NCBI GenBank assembly: GCA_016872795.1
Contig: VGYZ01000006.1
Location: 1-64,000 of the forward strand
Length of the DNA stretch: 64,000 nt
Direction of reading: 5' to 3'
Source of the DNA: Planctomycetota bacterium
GTDB lineage: Bacteria; Planctomycetota; UBA1135; GCA-002686595
The notes under the pieces are model-generated. The model was not told the DNA's origin, searched no databases, and was given only the letters and a program-made list of their open reading frames with translations. Shown piece after piece: positions 16,622-25,938 of the stretch (position 1 is the stretch's first letter; each line of letters starts with the position of its first letter). Position numbers and translations under genes: made by a program.

Positions 16622-18769
16622 TCAGTGGTTGGTCGGGGCGGGGGGCGTCGACGGCGGGACGGGGGGGGCGAGGAAGCGGGAGTGGAAGGTCCAGAAGTGG
16701 CGGTCGAGGGCGGCGAGCAGGGCGTCGGGGTCGTGGCCCATGCCGGGGACCTCGAGGTATTCGTGAGGGATGGCGAGCTGTTCGAGGCGCCCGTGGAAGC
16801 TGCGGTTGAACTCGAGCGTCGAGTCGCGCGCGCCGACCACGATGCGCAGCGGCAGGTGTTGCACGGCGGCGCGGTGGCGCTCGGCGAGCTGCCAGGGACT
16901 CGCGGCGCGGTAGCGCTCGAGATCGCCCCACACGCTCGCGAGCAGATGGTCGCGCGGGGCGGGTTCGCGGTCCCCAGAGACCTCGAAATCGGGGTGCAAC
17001 GGTCCGGCGCCGAGCATCGACACGGCGCCGAAGAGCTCGCTGTGCACGAACCCGAGCCGGCCCGCGCCGTAGCCGCCCATGCTGAAGCCCTCGAGGATGC
17101 GGCCCGCGCGCTCGGCCCGGGTGCGGTAGACGCGATCGACCTCGGGGAGCAGCTCCTCGATGAACACGGTCTCGACCGGCGTACGACCGTCGTGGGAGTC
17201 GCACCACATGCCGTTGGGGAGGCCGTTGGGAAACACGACGATCACGGGCGGCAGGTCGCCGGAGCGAATGGCCGCGTCGAAGCGCGCGGCGACCGGGGCG
17301 ATGCCTGCACCGCTGCCACCGGAGCCGTGCAGCCAATAGACGACGGGGAAGCGCCGCTCGCGCTCGGCGTCGTACTGCGGAGGCGTGTAGATGTGGAAGC
17401 TCACGACCGCCTTGGCGGCGGCGCTGTCGAAGGTGCGGAAGTCGACGCGCGGCGCGCGCACGGCCGGCGTGACCCACGGGAGGGTCGAGTCGGCGGCCGC
17501 TGCGCGCGACTCGCGTGGGGCGACGGGGCGCGACGGGCGTGCGGAGGCGCGCTCGGGACCGAGCTCGAGCAGCGGGCGCAGGAACGGCTCGTCCTCGAAG
17601 CCGCGACCGCCTTGGTCCATCTCGGCGAAGCGCACGATCACGAGCGCGCGTTGCGGCACGAGATACAGGCGCTGCTTGCCCGCACCCGCGGCCTGCGCGA
17701 TGCGCAGCGGCGTCCCGTCGGACGCCCGCAGCCCGCGAAACTCGCGCGCATCGGCCGGAACGATCGCGCCATCGGCCGCCGACACGCCCGTGCCCGGCGC
17801 GTCGTTCGCCAGCCACCATGTGAGGCCGTACTGGCCGTTGGCGGCGCTCGGCACGAAGCAGGCCTCGAGCGCGTCGCGCTCGATCACGGCCATGCGCTCG
17901 ACGCTGCCGTCGTCCTGCGTGCGCTCGACCGTGCAGCCCAGCCGCACGAATTCGCCAAAGCGCGCCCATTCGCGAGCGGTGAGGTGCGCGCCGCCGGGCA
18001 AGTTGGGCTGGCCCTTGGCGTCGAGAGCGAAGCGCTCGCGCGGCAGTGCGAGCCCCGCGGGCTCGAACACGCGCGCGCGCATGTAGTCCCAGTAGCTCTT
18101 CTCCGCGCGCTCGGACGCCGCGAGCTTGCGCGTGAGCAGCGCGCCCCATGCGTAGAAGTGCGACGGACCGTAGCGGAACAAGCGGCCGGGATCGCGCGTG
18201 ATCGGCACGCCGAGCACCGCGCCATACCAGTCCTCGGGTGCGCGCTCGCGCGAACCGCCGCGCAGGCGCCCGGCGAGATCGTTCAAGGGGCCGAGGTCGC
18301 GGATGCCGTAGCCCGCGCGGCCGAGAAGCTCGCTCTCCGGCTCGAGGCCCGAGGAGAGGTCGAGCAGCGAGCGCACGGTCATGCGCGCGGCGCGCGGCTC
18401 GTCTTTCCATTCGACGAGCGTGTCGACGACCGGCTCGTCGAGCTTCACGAGCCCATCTGTCAGCGCCGCGGCAGCGACGATCCCGCAGAAGCTCTTCGTG
18501 CCGCTCGCGAGCGCGTGCGGCCGCTCGGCGCTCCAGCCATTGGCATAGCGCTCGAACACGACCTGCCCCGCATGCAGCACGAGCACCGCGCGCCCCGAGA
18601 AGCGCTCGCTGTAGCTCGCCGCCGCTTCCATGGCCTCCTTCGAAGGCGCACTGGTCTCCGGCGGCCGCAGCTCGAGAAAGCGCTGCGGCGCAGCTTGCGG
18701 CGGAACGGAGGACGGAACAGGCGCGGGCTCCTGCGCGAGGATGCCGAGGACGGCGACGAGGGCGAGCAT
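16622..18769 (-). CDS. beta-lactamase-fold hydrolase fused to an alpha/beta esterase
   Basis: A 715-residue exported protein with two enzyme domains. After a signal peptide, residues about 45-390 form a serine beta-lactamase/penicillin-binding-like domain with SGTK at 89-92 (S-x-x-K nucleophile motif), a candidate second-motif tyrosine in RYGPSHFYAW, and TPLRIAQAAGAGKQ near the third motif. Residues about 440-700 form a putative esterase of the EsteraseD/feruloyl-esterase type with YWLHGSGGSG as oxyanion segment, GFSMGGYGAG as nucleophile elbow and GMGHDPDAL as the His region. Both could hydrolyse esters of carbohydrate or peptide substrates outside the cytoplasm; the real substrate is unknown. 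It is downstream of a broken glycosyltransferase gene on the same strand. Confidence 0.75.
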   Translation of the reverse strand: MLALVAVLGILAQEPAPVPSSVPPQAAPQRFLELRPPETSAPSKEAMEAAASYSERFSGRAVLVLHAGQVVFERYANGWSAERPHALASGTKSFCGIVAAAALTDGLVKLDEPVVDTLVEWKDEPRAARMTVRSLLDLSSGLEPESELLGRAGYGIRDLGPLNDLAGRLRGGSRERAPEDWYGAVLGVPITRDPGRLFRYGPSHFYAWGALLTRKLAASERAEKSYWDYMRARVFEPAGLALPRERFALDAKGQPNLPGGAHLTAREWARFGEFVRLGCTVERTQDDGSVERMAVIERDALEACFVPSAANGQYGLTWWLANDAPGTGVSAADGAIVPADAREFRGLRASDGTPLRIAQAAGAGKQRLYLVPQRALVIVRFAEMDQGGRGFEDEPFLRPLLELGPERASARPSRPVAPRESRAAAADSTLPWVTPAVRAPRVDFRTFDSAAAKAVVSFHIYTPPQYDAERERRFPVVYWLHGSGGSGAGIAPVAARFDAAIRSGDLPPVIVVFPNGLPNGMWCDSHDGRTPVETVFIEELLPEVDRVYRTRAERAGRILEGFSMGGYGAGRLGFVHSELFGAVSMLGAGPLHPDFEVSGDREPAPRDHLLASVWGDLERYRAASPWQLAERHRAAVQHLPLRIVVGARDSTLEFNRSFHGRLEQLAIPHEYLEVPGMGHDPDALLAALDRHFWTFHSRFLAPPVPPSTPPAPTNH

Positions 18770-18787
18770 GGGAGTGGTTTAGGGAAC

Positions 18788-19128
18788 TCAGCCTGCGCGC
18801 GCGAGTTCCGCTACTCGGGCGCGGAAAGTCGCGCCGCGCGGAGTCACGGCGATCCCGGCGTAGGAGCGGTTGACGAAAAAGCGCCAGAACGCGCCATGAC
18901 GACGCACAGTCGGACGGGTGTAGACACGAGCTTCCAGCGCTGGCGCAGCGCCTGTGCGAAGGAGAGCGTGCCCGCGAGGCCCATGCGCGCGCGATCGAGG
19001 AACGCCACGGCGCGCTCGCGCTGCTGCAGCGGCACGAGCGCGCGCATCGTCGCCGCCACGCCCGCGTAGCCGCGGCTCAGGTTGGCGACGAGCACCTCGG
19101 CCTCGCGCAGGGAGCTGGGCGTCGGCAT
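18788..19128 (-). pseudogene. truncated, frameshifted GT4 glycosyltransferase remnant
   Basis: From ATG 19128 the frame encodes LREAEVLVANLSRGYAGVAA and ALVPLQQRERAVAFLDRARM, which resembles the N-terminus of lipopolysaccharide-core type GT4 glycosyltransferases. It continues with RQRWKLVST and then loses sense. In the neighbouring frame the homology resumes with VRRHGAFWRFFVNRSYAGIAVTPRGA, corresponding to the 'RRH..FTRWLIRRMDAVIATS' region of these enzymes, and stops at 18788. The normal protein is about 330-370 residues, so the donor domain and some central residues are missing. The frameshift lies near 18900. This is homology by eye, not by alignment; an intact unknown small gene of 94 residues (18844-19128) is the alternative. 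Confidence 0.5.
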
Positions 19129-19177
19129 CGGGACGAGAGCTTCGCGTCCGGCGGCGCGCGCGGCAACCGCGAGCGCG

Positions 19178-19213
19178 ACGGGCCCCGCGGCGCGCGTGCG
19201 TCGCGGGGCCCGT
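19178..19213 (-). terminator. perfect 12-bp inverted repeat after lpoB
   Basis: A perfect 12-bp stem, ACGGGCCCCGCG at 19178-19189 and its complement at 19202-19213, encloses a 12-base loop. It lies 24 bases beyond the lpoB stop codon in the transcribed direction. There is no T-run after it, so it may be a stem-loop that protects the mRNA end or a terminator of the type seen in GC-rich genomes. Confidence 0.5.
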
Positions 19214-19236
19214 GTTCGCAGGCAGCAGCGGAAAAA

Positions 19237-19866
19237 TCAGCCGCCGAAGAGGCCGGTCTTCTTCGACTTGCGGATCTCCTTCTCGTCGATCCAGATGACC
19301 TCGCCCGACTCGATGTTCACGACTTCGAGCGTGAGCTTGTAGTAGATGTCGTCCGTCTTGCGGCCGGCGTCCTCGATGTTGCGATCCTTCGACTTTTCGA
19401 TCGAGCGCAGGTTGCCGTACATCACCGCGTCGGCGCCGATTTGCTTGCCGAACTGGCGGATCAAGTTCGGGTCGACGCGGCCCGACTCCATCTGGAAGCG
19501 GACCTGCGAGCCGAGCTCGTCTTGCCCTTGGTTCGACGCGGCGAGGCGGAAGCGGCCCGACTTCTGCAGCGCGGTGCGGATCGAGTCGGTGATGCTCGAG
19601 GTGTCGATGTGCTCGCTGGTGCGGTTCTGCACGCTGCCCGTGAGCAGCACGACGCGCTTGTCGTCGCCCTTGCCGGAGTGATCGATGTACGCCAGGTTCG
19701 GGCTGGTGAGCAGCGACTGCACCATGCCGTCGGCCATCGACTGCAGGTCGGTCGAGCCGAACTTCATGTTGACGGTCTCGACCTTGTTCGGATCGTCGTA
19801 TTGGATCGACGAGCAAGACGCGAGGGCGAGAGCGAGGAGCGCGAAGGGAGCGAGGAGCTTGTTCAT
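19237..19866 (-). CDS. lpoB: penicillin-binding-protein activator LpoB
   Basis: A 209-residue lipoprotein (signal ending LALASCSS, Cys about residue 18) with the LpoB domain. Recognisable blocks are VVLLTGSVQNRTSEHIDTSSITDSIRTAL, RFRLAAS, IRQFGKQIGADAVMYGNLRSI and YYKLTLEVVNIESGEVIWIDEKEIRKSK. In Escherichia coli LpoB sits in the outer membrane and reaches through the peptidoglycan to activate PBP1b. The gene ends a three-gene lipoprotein operon with COG3014 and YcfL homologs, the same company it keeps in gammaproteobacteria. A PBP1 partner is not in the window. Confidence 0.88.
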   Translation of the reverse strand: MNKLLAPFALLALALASCSSIQYDDPNKVETVNMKFGSTDLQSMADGMVQSLLTSPNLAYIDHSGKGDDKRVVLLTGSVQNRTSEHIDTSSITDSIRTALQKSGRFRLAASNQGQDELGSQVRFQMESGRVDPNLIRQFGKQIGADAVMYGNLRSIEKSKDRNIEDAGRKTDDIYYKLTLEVVNIESGEVIWIDEKEIRKSKKTGLFGG

Positions 19867-19907
19867 GGGTTGGTTGGGAGCTTGGAGGGAGGCGTGTTCG
19901 TCTGGAT

Positions 19908-20306
19908 TCACTGGACTTCGTCGCGCGAGCCGACCTGCAATTGCCAGCTGACGGCTTCGGGGCTCGGCGCGACCATTTGAATGGTCTTGGAGGCGGAGCC
20001 GGCGAGACGCTCGGGCTCCCAGTGCTGCGGGATGTAGTTGATCTTGAGGCCGGCGCGATCGTACCACTCGACGCTCCACTGGAACGCGAGCGGGGTCGTG
20101 CGGCGGTTCTTGAGGTCGACCTGCACGACCATCAGGCCGTTTTTCTCGGCGCGCACGATGTTGCGCATTTCGAGTGCGGCGTTCAGAAGCGCATTGCCGA
20201 CTTCGGTGCCCTTGCCGTCGTAGCGGTTGACCGAGCCGGAGGGCGCGGCGGTGCAGGCGACGAGCGGCAGGAGCGCGAGCGAGAGCGGAAGGAGATGGTT
20301 CTTCAT
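19908..20306 (-). CDS. YcfL-family (DUF1425) lipoprotein
   Basis: A 132-residue lipoprotein (signal ending LPLVACTA). The mature part has the DUF1425 immunoglobulin-like layout, with VQVDLKNRRTTPLAFQWSVEWYDRAGLKI as the central conserved block and a C-terminal strand WQLQVGSR. The family function is unknown, but ycfL is a persistent neighbour of lpoB, and here it lies 41 bases upstream of it. It probably belongs to the same envelope-building function. It begins 8 bases after the COG3014-type gene, so the three genes form one transcript. Confidence 0.8.
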   Translation of the reverse strand: MKNHLLPLSLALLPLVACTAAPSGSVNRYDGKGTEVGNALLNAALEMRNIVRAEKNGLMVVQVDLKNRRTTPLAFQWSVEWYDRAGLKINYIPQHWEPERLAGSASKTIQMVAPSPEAVSWQLQVGSRDEVQ

Positions 20307-20314
20307 GGCGTGAC

Positions 20315-21673
20315 TCAGGGTTGAAGTGGAGCCGGGGCGGCGGCGACGGTCTCGCCGCCGACGGAGTGGACATGGAGGCGCGGGCCGAGGCTGCGCGCGA
20401 GGATCACGAGTGTCTCGCCGGGAGCGAGGCGAAGGGTGCCGAGCGAGACGCTGTCGCCGCCGACGGCGCGCAGGCGGAGCGAGTGCTCGCCGGGCGCGAC
20501 CCACATGCGCGCGGCGTGCCACTCGGCGGGCAGCGTAAACCAGCAGCGCGTGTCGGCGCGCTCGGTGGCGGCGGTGAGCAGCGAACCGACGAGCCACGCG
20601 GCGACGCCGGCCGCGTCGCCGTGCTTGCGCCGCACGCTCTCGGCGACAGCGTTGGTGGCGATCAGCTTCATCGCGCCGCGCAGCGCCGAGCGCGCTGCGA
20701 GCCAGCCCATGCGGTCCTCGAGGTTGCGCGCGGCGACATCGTTGACGCTCTCGACCTGCGAGGTACGCAGCGGAGCGCCGTCGTCGACCACGAGCTCGAG
20801 CGTGCTGACGAGTTGCGGGCGGGGCACGAAGCGCGGGACACTGAATTGCGCGAGCCCCGACGGCGTCATCAGCGCGAGCGTGTTCTCGACCTTGTAGGGC
20901 CCGAGGCCGAGGCCGCCGAGTACCACGATCGACGCGGCATCCTGCGGGAGCTTCGAAGGCTCGCCGAAGCGCTCGACGAGCCGCGGCAGCTCGTCGTCGT
21001 AGCGCAGGCGCGTCGCGATGCGCACCAGCGCGCGGCCGGCGAGCTCGAGGCCGAGCTCCTTTTCCGCCATGCGCCGGTAGTCGATGTAGGCCTCGTCGTA
21101 GCGGCCCTGCAGCTCGTAGCTGACCGCGGAGAGCAAGTGCCCGAAGCCGCCGGCGGCGTACTTCTTCTGGTAGAGCCCTTCTTCGGTCTCGAGCAGCTTG
21201 TTGGCGCGCCGCGTCTCGACATACACGCCGTCGAGGCTGCCGCGCGCAAGGTAGGTGAGCGCGAGCGCATTGTGCACCTGCACGCGCTCGTAGCCCTCGC
21301 CTTGGTAGTCCTTGACGCCCTCGTTGATCACGAGCGACCCGACGGCCTCGCCGAGGTTCGCAGGTCCGATCAACGCGCGTTCCTCCAGCTCGCGCACGGC
21401 GTCCACGGCGCCGTCGAGCGCGCGCTGGGCCTCGTCCCAGTTGCCGCGCGCGAGCTCGACCATGCCGACCTCGGCCCCGCGCAGGAACGGCGAGCCGATC
21501 GCGCGCTCGTCCTCAAACCCCGCGCGCGCGTCGTCGAAGCACCCGGACTCGAACTGCCCCACGGCGGCCAAGTGGCGCGCGGTGGTCGAGATGCAGCTCG
21601 CGGCCAAAGCGGCGAGGCCGAGCGCGAGGGCCGATAGGCGGCGGAGCCGCGGGGCGGGGATCGGACGGGTCAT
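20315..21673 (-). CDS. COG3014-type lipoprotein of the LpoB operon
   Basis: A 452-residue lipoprotein (signal ending ALAASCIST). The N-terminal 200 residues are helical and TPR-like (FDDARAGFEDE, WDEAQRALDGAVDAVRELEE). Further on come VQVHNALALTYLARGSLDGVYVETRRANKLLE and SAVSYELQGRYDEAYIDYRRM, features of the COG3014 family. A C-terminal beta-rich region includes TRCWFTLPAEWHAARMWVAPGEHSLRL. The family is uncharacterised but travels with YcfL and LpoB. The ATG at 21673 starts the signal peptide; the frame is open 25 codons further. It is the first gene of the operon and divergent from mutS. Confidence 0.75.
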   Translation of the reverse strand: MTRPIPAPRLRRLSALALGLAALAASCISTTARHLAAVGQFESGCFDDARAGFEDERAIGSPFLRGAEVGMVELARGNWDEAQRALDGAVDAVRELEERALIGPANLGEAVGSLVINEGVKDYQGEGYERVQVHNALALTYLARGSLDGVYVETRRANKLLETEEGLYQKKYAAGGFGHLLSAVSYELQGRYDEAYIDYRRMAEKELGLELAGRALVRIATRLRYDDELPRLVERFGEPSKLPQDAASIVVLGGLGLGPYKVENTLALMTPSGLAQFSVPRFVPRPQLVSTLELVVDDGAPLRTSQVESVNDVAARNLEDRMGWLAARSALRGAMKLIATNAVAESVRRKHGDAAGVAAWLVGSLLTAATERADTRCWFTLPAEWHAARMWVAPGEHSLRLRAVGGDSVSLGTLRLAPGETLVILARSLGPRLHVHSVGGETVAAAPAPLQP

Positions 21674-21916
21674 GGGGCGTGGAGCGGGAGCGCGGGAGAC
21701 GCATCGCCGCTCGTGGGGGCTGGGGCGAGCGGACCTCGGGTGGCGCAACTTGAGTGCCAGCCCCCGAAGCGGCCTCCGGACGCGCGCCGGAGGCCCCGCG
21801 CGCCCCTCGGCGGGGACGCATGTCCTCTATAGACTGCACAGTCCGCGCGCCGTTCTCCACGGTCCGCTGGACGCAGGCCGAGCGCACCGCGTGCGGCCCG
21901 CCCGCCCCGCCCCGCC

Positions 21917-24556
21917 ATGCACCAGCCGAGCCTGATCGACGAGGGCCCCAAGAGCGCTGCGACCACGCCGATGATGGCGCAGTACCTGCGGGCCAAGAAG
22001 GAGCAGCCCCACGCGCTGCTGTTCTTCCGCATGGGCGACTTCTACGAGCTCTTCGGCGAGGACGCGGTCACCGCCAGCCGCGAGCTCGGCATCACGCTCA
22101 CCTCGCGCGACAAGGCCACCCAGGCGCTCCCCATGGCCGGGGTGCCGGTCAAGGCCCACGAGGCCTACCTGATGCGGCTCGTCCGCAAGGGCTTCAAGGT
22201 CGCGATCTGCGAGCAGATGGAGGACCCGCGCACGGCCAAGGGCCTCGTCGACCGCGCCATCGTGCGCGTGGTCACGGCCGGGACGATCACCGAGGAAGAA
22301 GCGCTCGACGCACGCGCCAACAACTTCCTCGCTGCCCTGCATGTGCAGGGAGCCAAGGCCGGGCTCGCGTGGGTCGATGTCTCGACGGGGCGCTTCCTCG
22401 TGAGCGAGGTGCCCGCGCGCGAGGTCGAAGGCGAGCTCGCGCGCATCGGGCCGGCGGAGGTGCTGTGCGCGACGACGCTCGGCGAGCGCGCGCCGGAGAT
22501 CGCCGAGGCGCTCGCGCGCATGCAGGGCCTGTGCCGCAGCGAGCGCGAGGAGTGGCGCTTCGAGCGCGCGACGGCGCTGCGCGCGCTCTCGCGGCACTTC
22601 AAGGTGCAGACCGTCGAGGGCTTCGGCCTCGAGGAGGACTCGCACGCCGTGCCGGCGGCGGGCGCGCTGATCGAGTACCTCGAAGAGACGCAGCGCTCGG
22701 CCTGCGAGCATGTGCGGCGCATCGAGAAGGTCGAGACAGCGGAGTTTCTCGTGCTCGATCGCGCGACGCGCTCGTGCCTCGAGCTCGTCGTCACCCAGCG
22801 CGAAGGCCGCACGGAGGGCACGCTGCTCGAGGCGCTCGACGCGACGCTCACGCCGATGGGCGGACGGCTCCTGCGCGCGTGGCTGCTCGCGCCGCTGCGC
22901 CAGCCCGAGGCGATCCTGCACCGCCAGCGCGGCGTCGCGGAGTTCGTCGAGGGACCGTTCCTGCGCGAAGATGTGCGCGAGCTCCTGCGCGGCGTGCTCG
23001 ACATCGAGCGCCTCGTCGCCAAGGTCTCGACCGGTCGCGCCAACGCGCGCGACTTGGTCGGGCTCGCCAACTCGCTCGCGCTCGTGCCGCAGCTGCGCGC
23101 GAAGCTCGAGAGCGTCTACTCGAAAGTGCTCGGACAGTTGCTCGCGCGGCTCGATCCGCTCGAGGACGTCACCGCGCGCGTCCAGCGCACGCTGGTCGAC
23201 GCGCCGCCGCTCTCGCTCAAAGACGGCGGCATGGTGCGGCAGGGATTCTCGGCGGAGCTCGACGAGCTCGTGCAGATCGCCGGCGACGGCAAGACCTGGA
23301 TGGCGCGCTTCCAAGCCGACGAGATCGCGCGCACGGGGATGGTGGGCCTCAAGGTCGGCTTCAACTCGGTCTTCGGCTACTACCTCGAGGTGCCGCGCGG
23401 GCAGGTCGAGCGCGTGCCCGAGAGCTACATCCGCAAGCAGACCGTCAAGAACGCCGAGCGCTACATCACGGCCGAGCTCAAGCAGTTCGAGGACAAGGTG
23501 CTGAAGGCCGAGGAGCGCTCGCGCGACCTCGAGTACCAGATCTTCAGCGAGCTGCGCGACGAGCTCGCGCGCCATGTCGGTCGCATCCTCGATACCGCCG
23601 ACGCGCTCGCGAGCATCGATGTGCTCGCCGGCCTCGCCCAGCGTGCGGTCGAGAACCGCTATGTTGCGCCGCAGCTCGACAACGGCGACCTGCTCTCGAT
23701 CGAAGACGGGCGCCACCCCGTGATCGAGCGCATGAGCGGCGGCTCGAGCTTCGTGCCCAACGACAGCGTGCTCGACCGCGACGCGCGGCGCGTGACGATC
23801 CTCACCGGCCCCAACATGGCCGGCAAGTCGACCTACATCCGCCAGACGGCGCTGATCGTGCTCCTCGCGCAGGTCGGCTCGTTCGTCCCCTCGCGCAAGG
23901 CCAAGATCGGCGTGGTCGACCGCATCTTCACGCGCGTGGGCGCGGCCGACGACATCAGCCGCAACGCCTCGACCTTCATGGTCGAGATGGTCGAGGTCGC
24001 GAACATCCTGAACAACTCGAGCGCGCGCTCGCTGGTCGTGCTCGACGAGGTCGGGCGCGGCACGAGCACCTTCGACGGGCTCGCGCTGGCGTGGTCGATC
24101 GTCGAGCACATCCACGACCGCATCGGCTGCCGCACGCTGTTCGCGACGCACTACCACCAGCTGGTCGAGCTCGCGACGCGCCTCCCGGGCGTGTGCAACA
24201 AGTCGGTCGCCGTGCGCGAGTACCAAGACGAGATCGTGTTCCTGCACAAGATCGTCGACGGCGGCACCGATCGCTCCTACGGCATCCATGTCGCGCGCCT
24301 CGCCGGCGTGCCCGCGGACCTGCTCGAGCGCGCGCGCTCGATCCTGCGCGACCTCGAGGCCGACAACGAGGACCTCGTGCCGCGCATCTCGTCGCACGCG
24401 AGCGGCGCCAGGGCGCCCTCGGGGCAGCTGTCGCTCTTCGGCACACCGCCCTCGAAGGTCGAGGCCGCGCTCGCGCGTCTCGATCCCGAGCAGCTGACGC
24501 CGCTGCAGGCGCTCAACGAGCTGCAGCGGCTGCGCGCCATGCTCGGCGACGAGTGA
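21917..24556 (+). CDS. mutS: DNA mismatch repair ATPase MutS
   Basis: An 879-residue protein of normal MutS length and order. The mismatch-reading motif is FFRMGDFYELF near residue 36. The core and clamp domains follow, then the ABC-like ATPase with LTGPNMAGKSTYIRQ at about 630-644, the Walker B region LVVLDEVGRGTSTFDG and the switch ATHYHQLVELA. It binds mispaired or looped DNA and recruits MutL. The N-terminal clamp-binding peptide (QPSL) precedes the mismatch domain. The next gene starts 5 bases after the stop. The gene contains only one ACGT (23166) while using GATGT and CATGT about eight times. Confidence 0.97.
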   Translation: MHQPSLIDEGPKSAATTPMMAQYLRAKKEQPHALLFFRMGDFYELFGEDAVTASRELGITLTSRDKATQALPMAGVPVKAHEAYLMRLVRKGFKVAICEQMEDPRTAKGLVDRAIVRVVTAGTITEEEALDARANNFLAALHVQGAKAGLAWVDVSTGRFLVSEVPAREVEGELARIGPAEVLCATTLGERAPEIAEALARMQGLCRSEREEWRFERATALRALSRHFKVQTVEGFGLEEDSHAVPAAGALIEYLEETQRSACEHVRRIEKVETAEFLVLDRATRSCLELVVTQREGRTEGTLLEALDATLTPMGGRLLRAWLLAPLRQPEAILHRQRGVAEFVEGPFLREDVRELLRGVLDIERLVAKVSTGRANARDLVGLANSLALVPQLRAKLESVYSKVLGQLLARLDPLEDVTARVQRTLVDAPPLSLKDGGMVRQGFSAELDELVQIAGDGKTWMARFQADEIARTGMVGLKVGFNSVFGYYLEVPRGQVERVPESYIRKQTVKNAERYITAELKQFEDKVLKAEERSRDLEYQIFSELRDELARHVGRILDTADALASIDVLAGLAQRAVENRYVAPQLDNGDLLSIEDGRHPVIERMSGGSSFVPNDSVLDRDARRVTILTGPNMAGKSTYIRQTALIVLLAQVGSFVPSRKAKIGVVDRIFTRVGAADDISRNASTFMVEMVEVANILNNSSARSLVVLDEVGRGTSTFDGLALAWSIVEHIHDRIGCRTLFATHYHQLVELATRLPGVCNKSVAVREYQDEIVFLHKIVDGGTDRSYGIHVARLAGVPADLLERARSILRDLEADNEDLVPRISSHASGARAPSGQLSLFGTPPSKVEAALARLDPEQLTPLQALNELQRLRAMLGDE

Positions 24557-24561
24557 CGCGC

Positions 24562-25878
24562 ATGGCGCGGCTCGTCTTCAGCTACCGCAACCCGGGTCGC
24601 TACGCGTTCAATGTGCTCGCGGGCGCGCTCGCGGCCGAGCTCGCGCACGGCGACTTCGAGCTCGTCCTCGCGCGCACTCCCGCCGAGCTCGAGCGCGCCG
24701 TCAGCGCTCCGGTCGCGAGCGGCGAGCCGACGCTCGTCGCGTGGAGCTTCTATTCGCCGAGCTTGCCTGAGTGCGCCGCGGAGCTCGCATGGCTGCGCTC
24801 GCGAGTGCCCCACGGCTGGCTCTCGCTCGCGGGCGGCGTGCACGCCACGGCCGAGCCCGCGGAGACCCTCGCCGCCGGCTTCGAGTTCGTGGCCGTCGGC
24901 GAGGGCGAGCACGCGATCGTGGCCCTCGCGCGCGCGCTGCGAGCTGCCAGCGATCTCGACGCTCTGGCGGAGTCGCTGCGCACCCTGCGCGGCCTGTCGC
25001 ACGCGGCCCACGGCGGCATCGCGAGCGCCGGACGCGCCGAGAGCGTCGCCGAGCTCGACACCTTCGCGCCCTTCGTCCCCGCACGCCGCCTGTTCGGTCC
25101 GATCGAAATCACGCGCGGCTGCATCTACGCCTGCAAGTTCTGCCAGACGCCGTTTCTCGCCAAGGCGCGCTTCCGCCATCGCTCGCCCGCGAACATCGCG
25201 CACTGGGCGGGCGAGATCGCACGCGCCGGGCTACGGGATGTGCGCTTCGTCTCCCCCACTTCGCTCTCCTACGGCTCGCCGGACGAGAGCGTGAACCTCG
25301 CGGCGATCGAAGAGCTGCTCGCGCGCGTGCGCGAGGCCATCGGCGGCGACGGACGCATGTACTTCGGCACCTTCCCGAGCGAAGTGCGGCCGGAGCATGT
25401 GACGAGCGAGGCGCTCGCCCTGCTGCGGCGCTTCGTCGACAACGACAACCTCGTGATCGGCGGACAATCGGGCAGCGAGCGCGTGCTGCGCACGAGCCAT
25501 CGCGGCCACGATGTCGAGGCCATCGTGCGCGCGGTGCGCACCTGCGCGGAGCACGGCTGGAAGGCGAATGTCGACTTCCTGCTCGGCTTGCCGGGCGAGG
25601 AGCCCGACGATGTCGCCGCCACGCTCGCGCTCGTCGAGCGCCTCGTGGCGCTCGGCGCCAAGGCCCACGCGCACACATTCATGCCGCTGCCGGGCACGCC
25701 GTTCCGGCGCGAGGCCGCTGGCTCGGTCGCGGAACCGACGCGCAAGCGCATCGAGTCCTTCGAAGGCTCCGGAGCCCTGTTTGGCCAATGGCGTCGGCAG
25801 GAGACGATCGCCCGCGAGCTCGCGGAGCGCCGCAGCCGGCGCGCGCACCCGGGGTCGCGCGTGACATTACGGCCCTGA
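24562..25878 (+). CDS. B12-binding-like radical SAM protein
   Basis: A 438-residue protein with an N-terminal cobalamin-binding-like Rossmann domain and a radical SAM barrel. The first part has VAWSFYSPSLPECAAELAWL and LAGGVHATAEPAETLAAGFEFVAVGEGE, the usual B12-domain pattern. The iron-sulfur motif is CIYACKFC (C-x3-C-x2-C), followed by RFRHRSPANI and later VIGGQSGSERVL and FLLGLPGEEPDDV. It resembles the TIGR04013 B12/SAM group, whose reaction is unknown. It begins 5 bases after mutS and may be cotranscribed, though a functional link to mismatch repair is not implied. The likely cofactor is a [4Fe-4S] cluster with S-adenosylmethionine. Confidence 0.75.
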   Translation: MARLVFSYRNPGRYAFNVLAGALAAELAHGDFELVLARTPAELERAVSAPVASGEPTLVAWSFYSPSLPECAAELAWLRSRVPHGWLSLAGGVHATAEPAETLAAGFEFVAVGEGEHAIVALARALRAASDLDALAESLRTLRGLSHAAHGGIASAGRAESVAELDTFAPFVPARRLFGPIEITRGCIYACKFCQTPFLAKARFRHRSPANIAHWAGEIARAGLRDVRFVSPTSLSYGSPDESVNLAAIEELLARVREAIGGDGRMYFGTFPSEVRPEHVTSEALALLRRFVDNDNLVIGGQSGSERVLRTSHRGHDVEAIVRAVRTCAEHGWKANVDFLLGLPGEEPDDVAATLALVERLVALGAKAHAHTFMPLPGTPFRREAAGSVAEPTRKRIESFEGSGALFGQWRRQETIARELAERRSRRAHPGSRVTLRP

Positions 25879-25938
25879 GCCGCGCCCCGCACCCCCGAGA
25901 GCATCGAGGTGCGGGACGCCATCTCGTTCGCACTCGGG

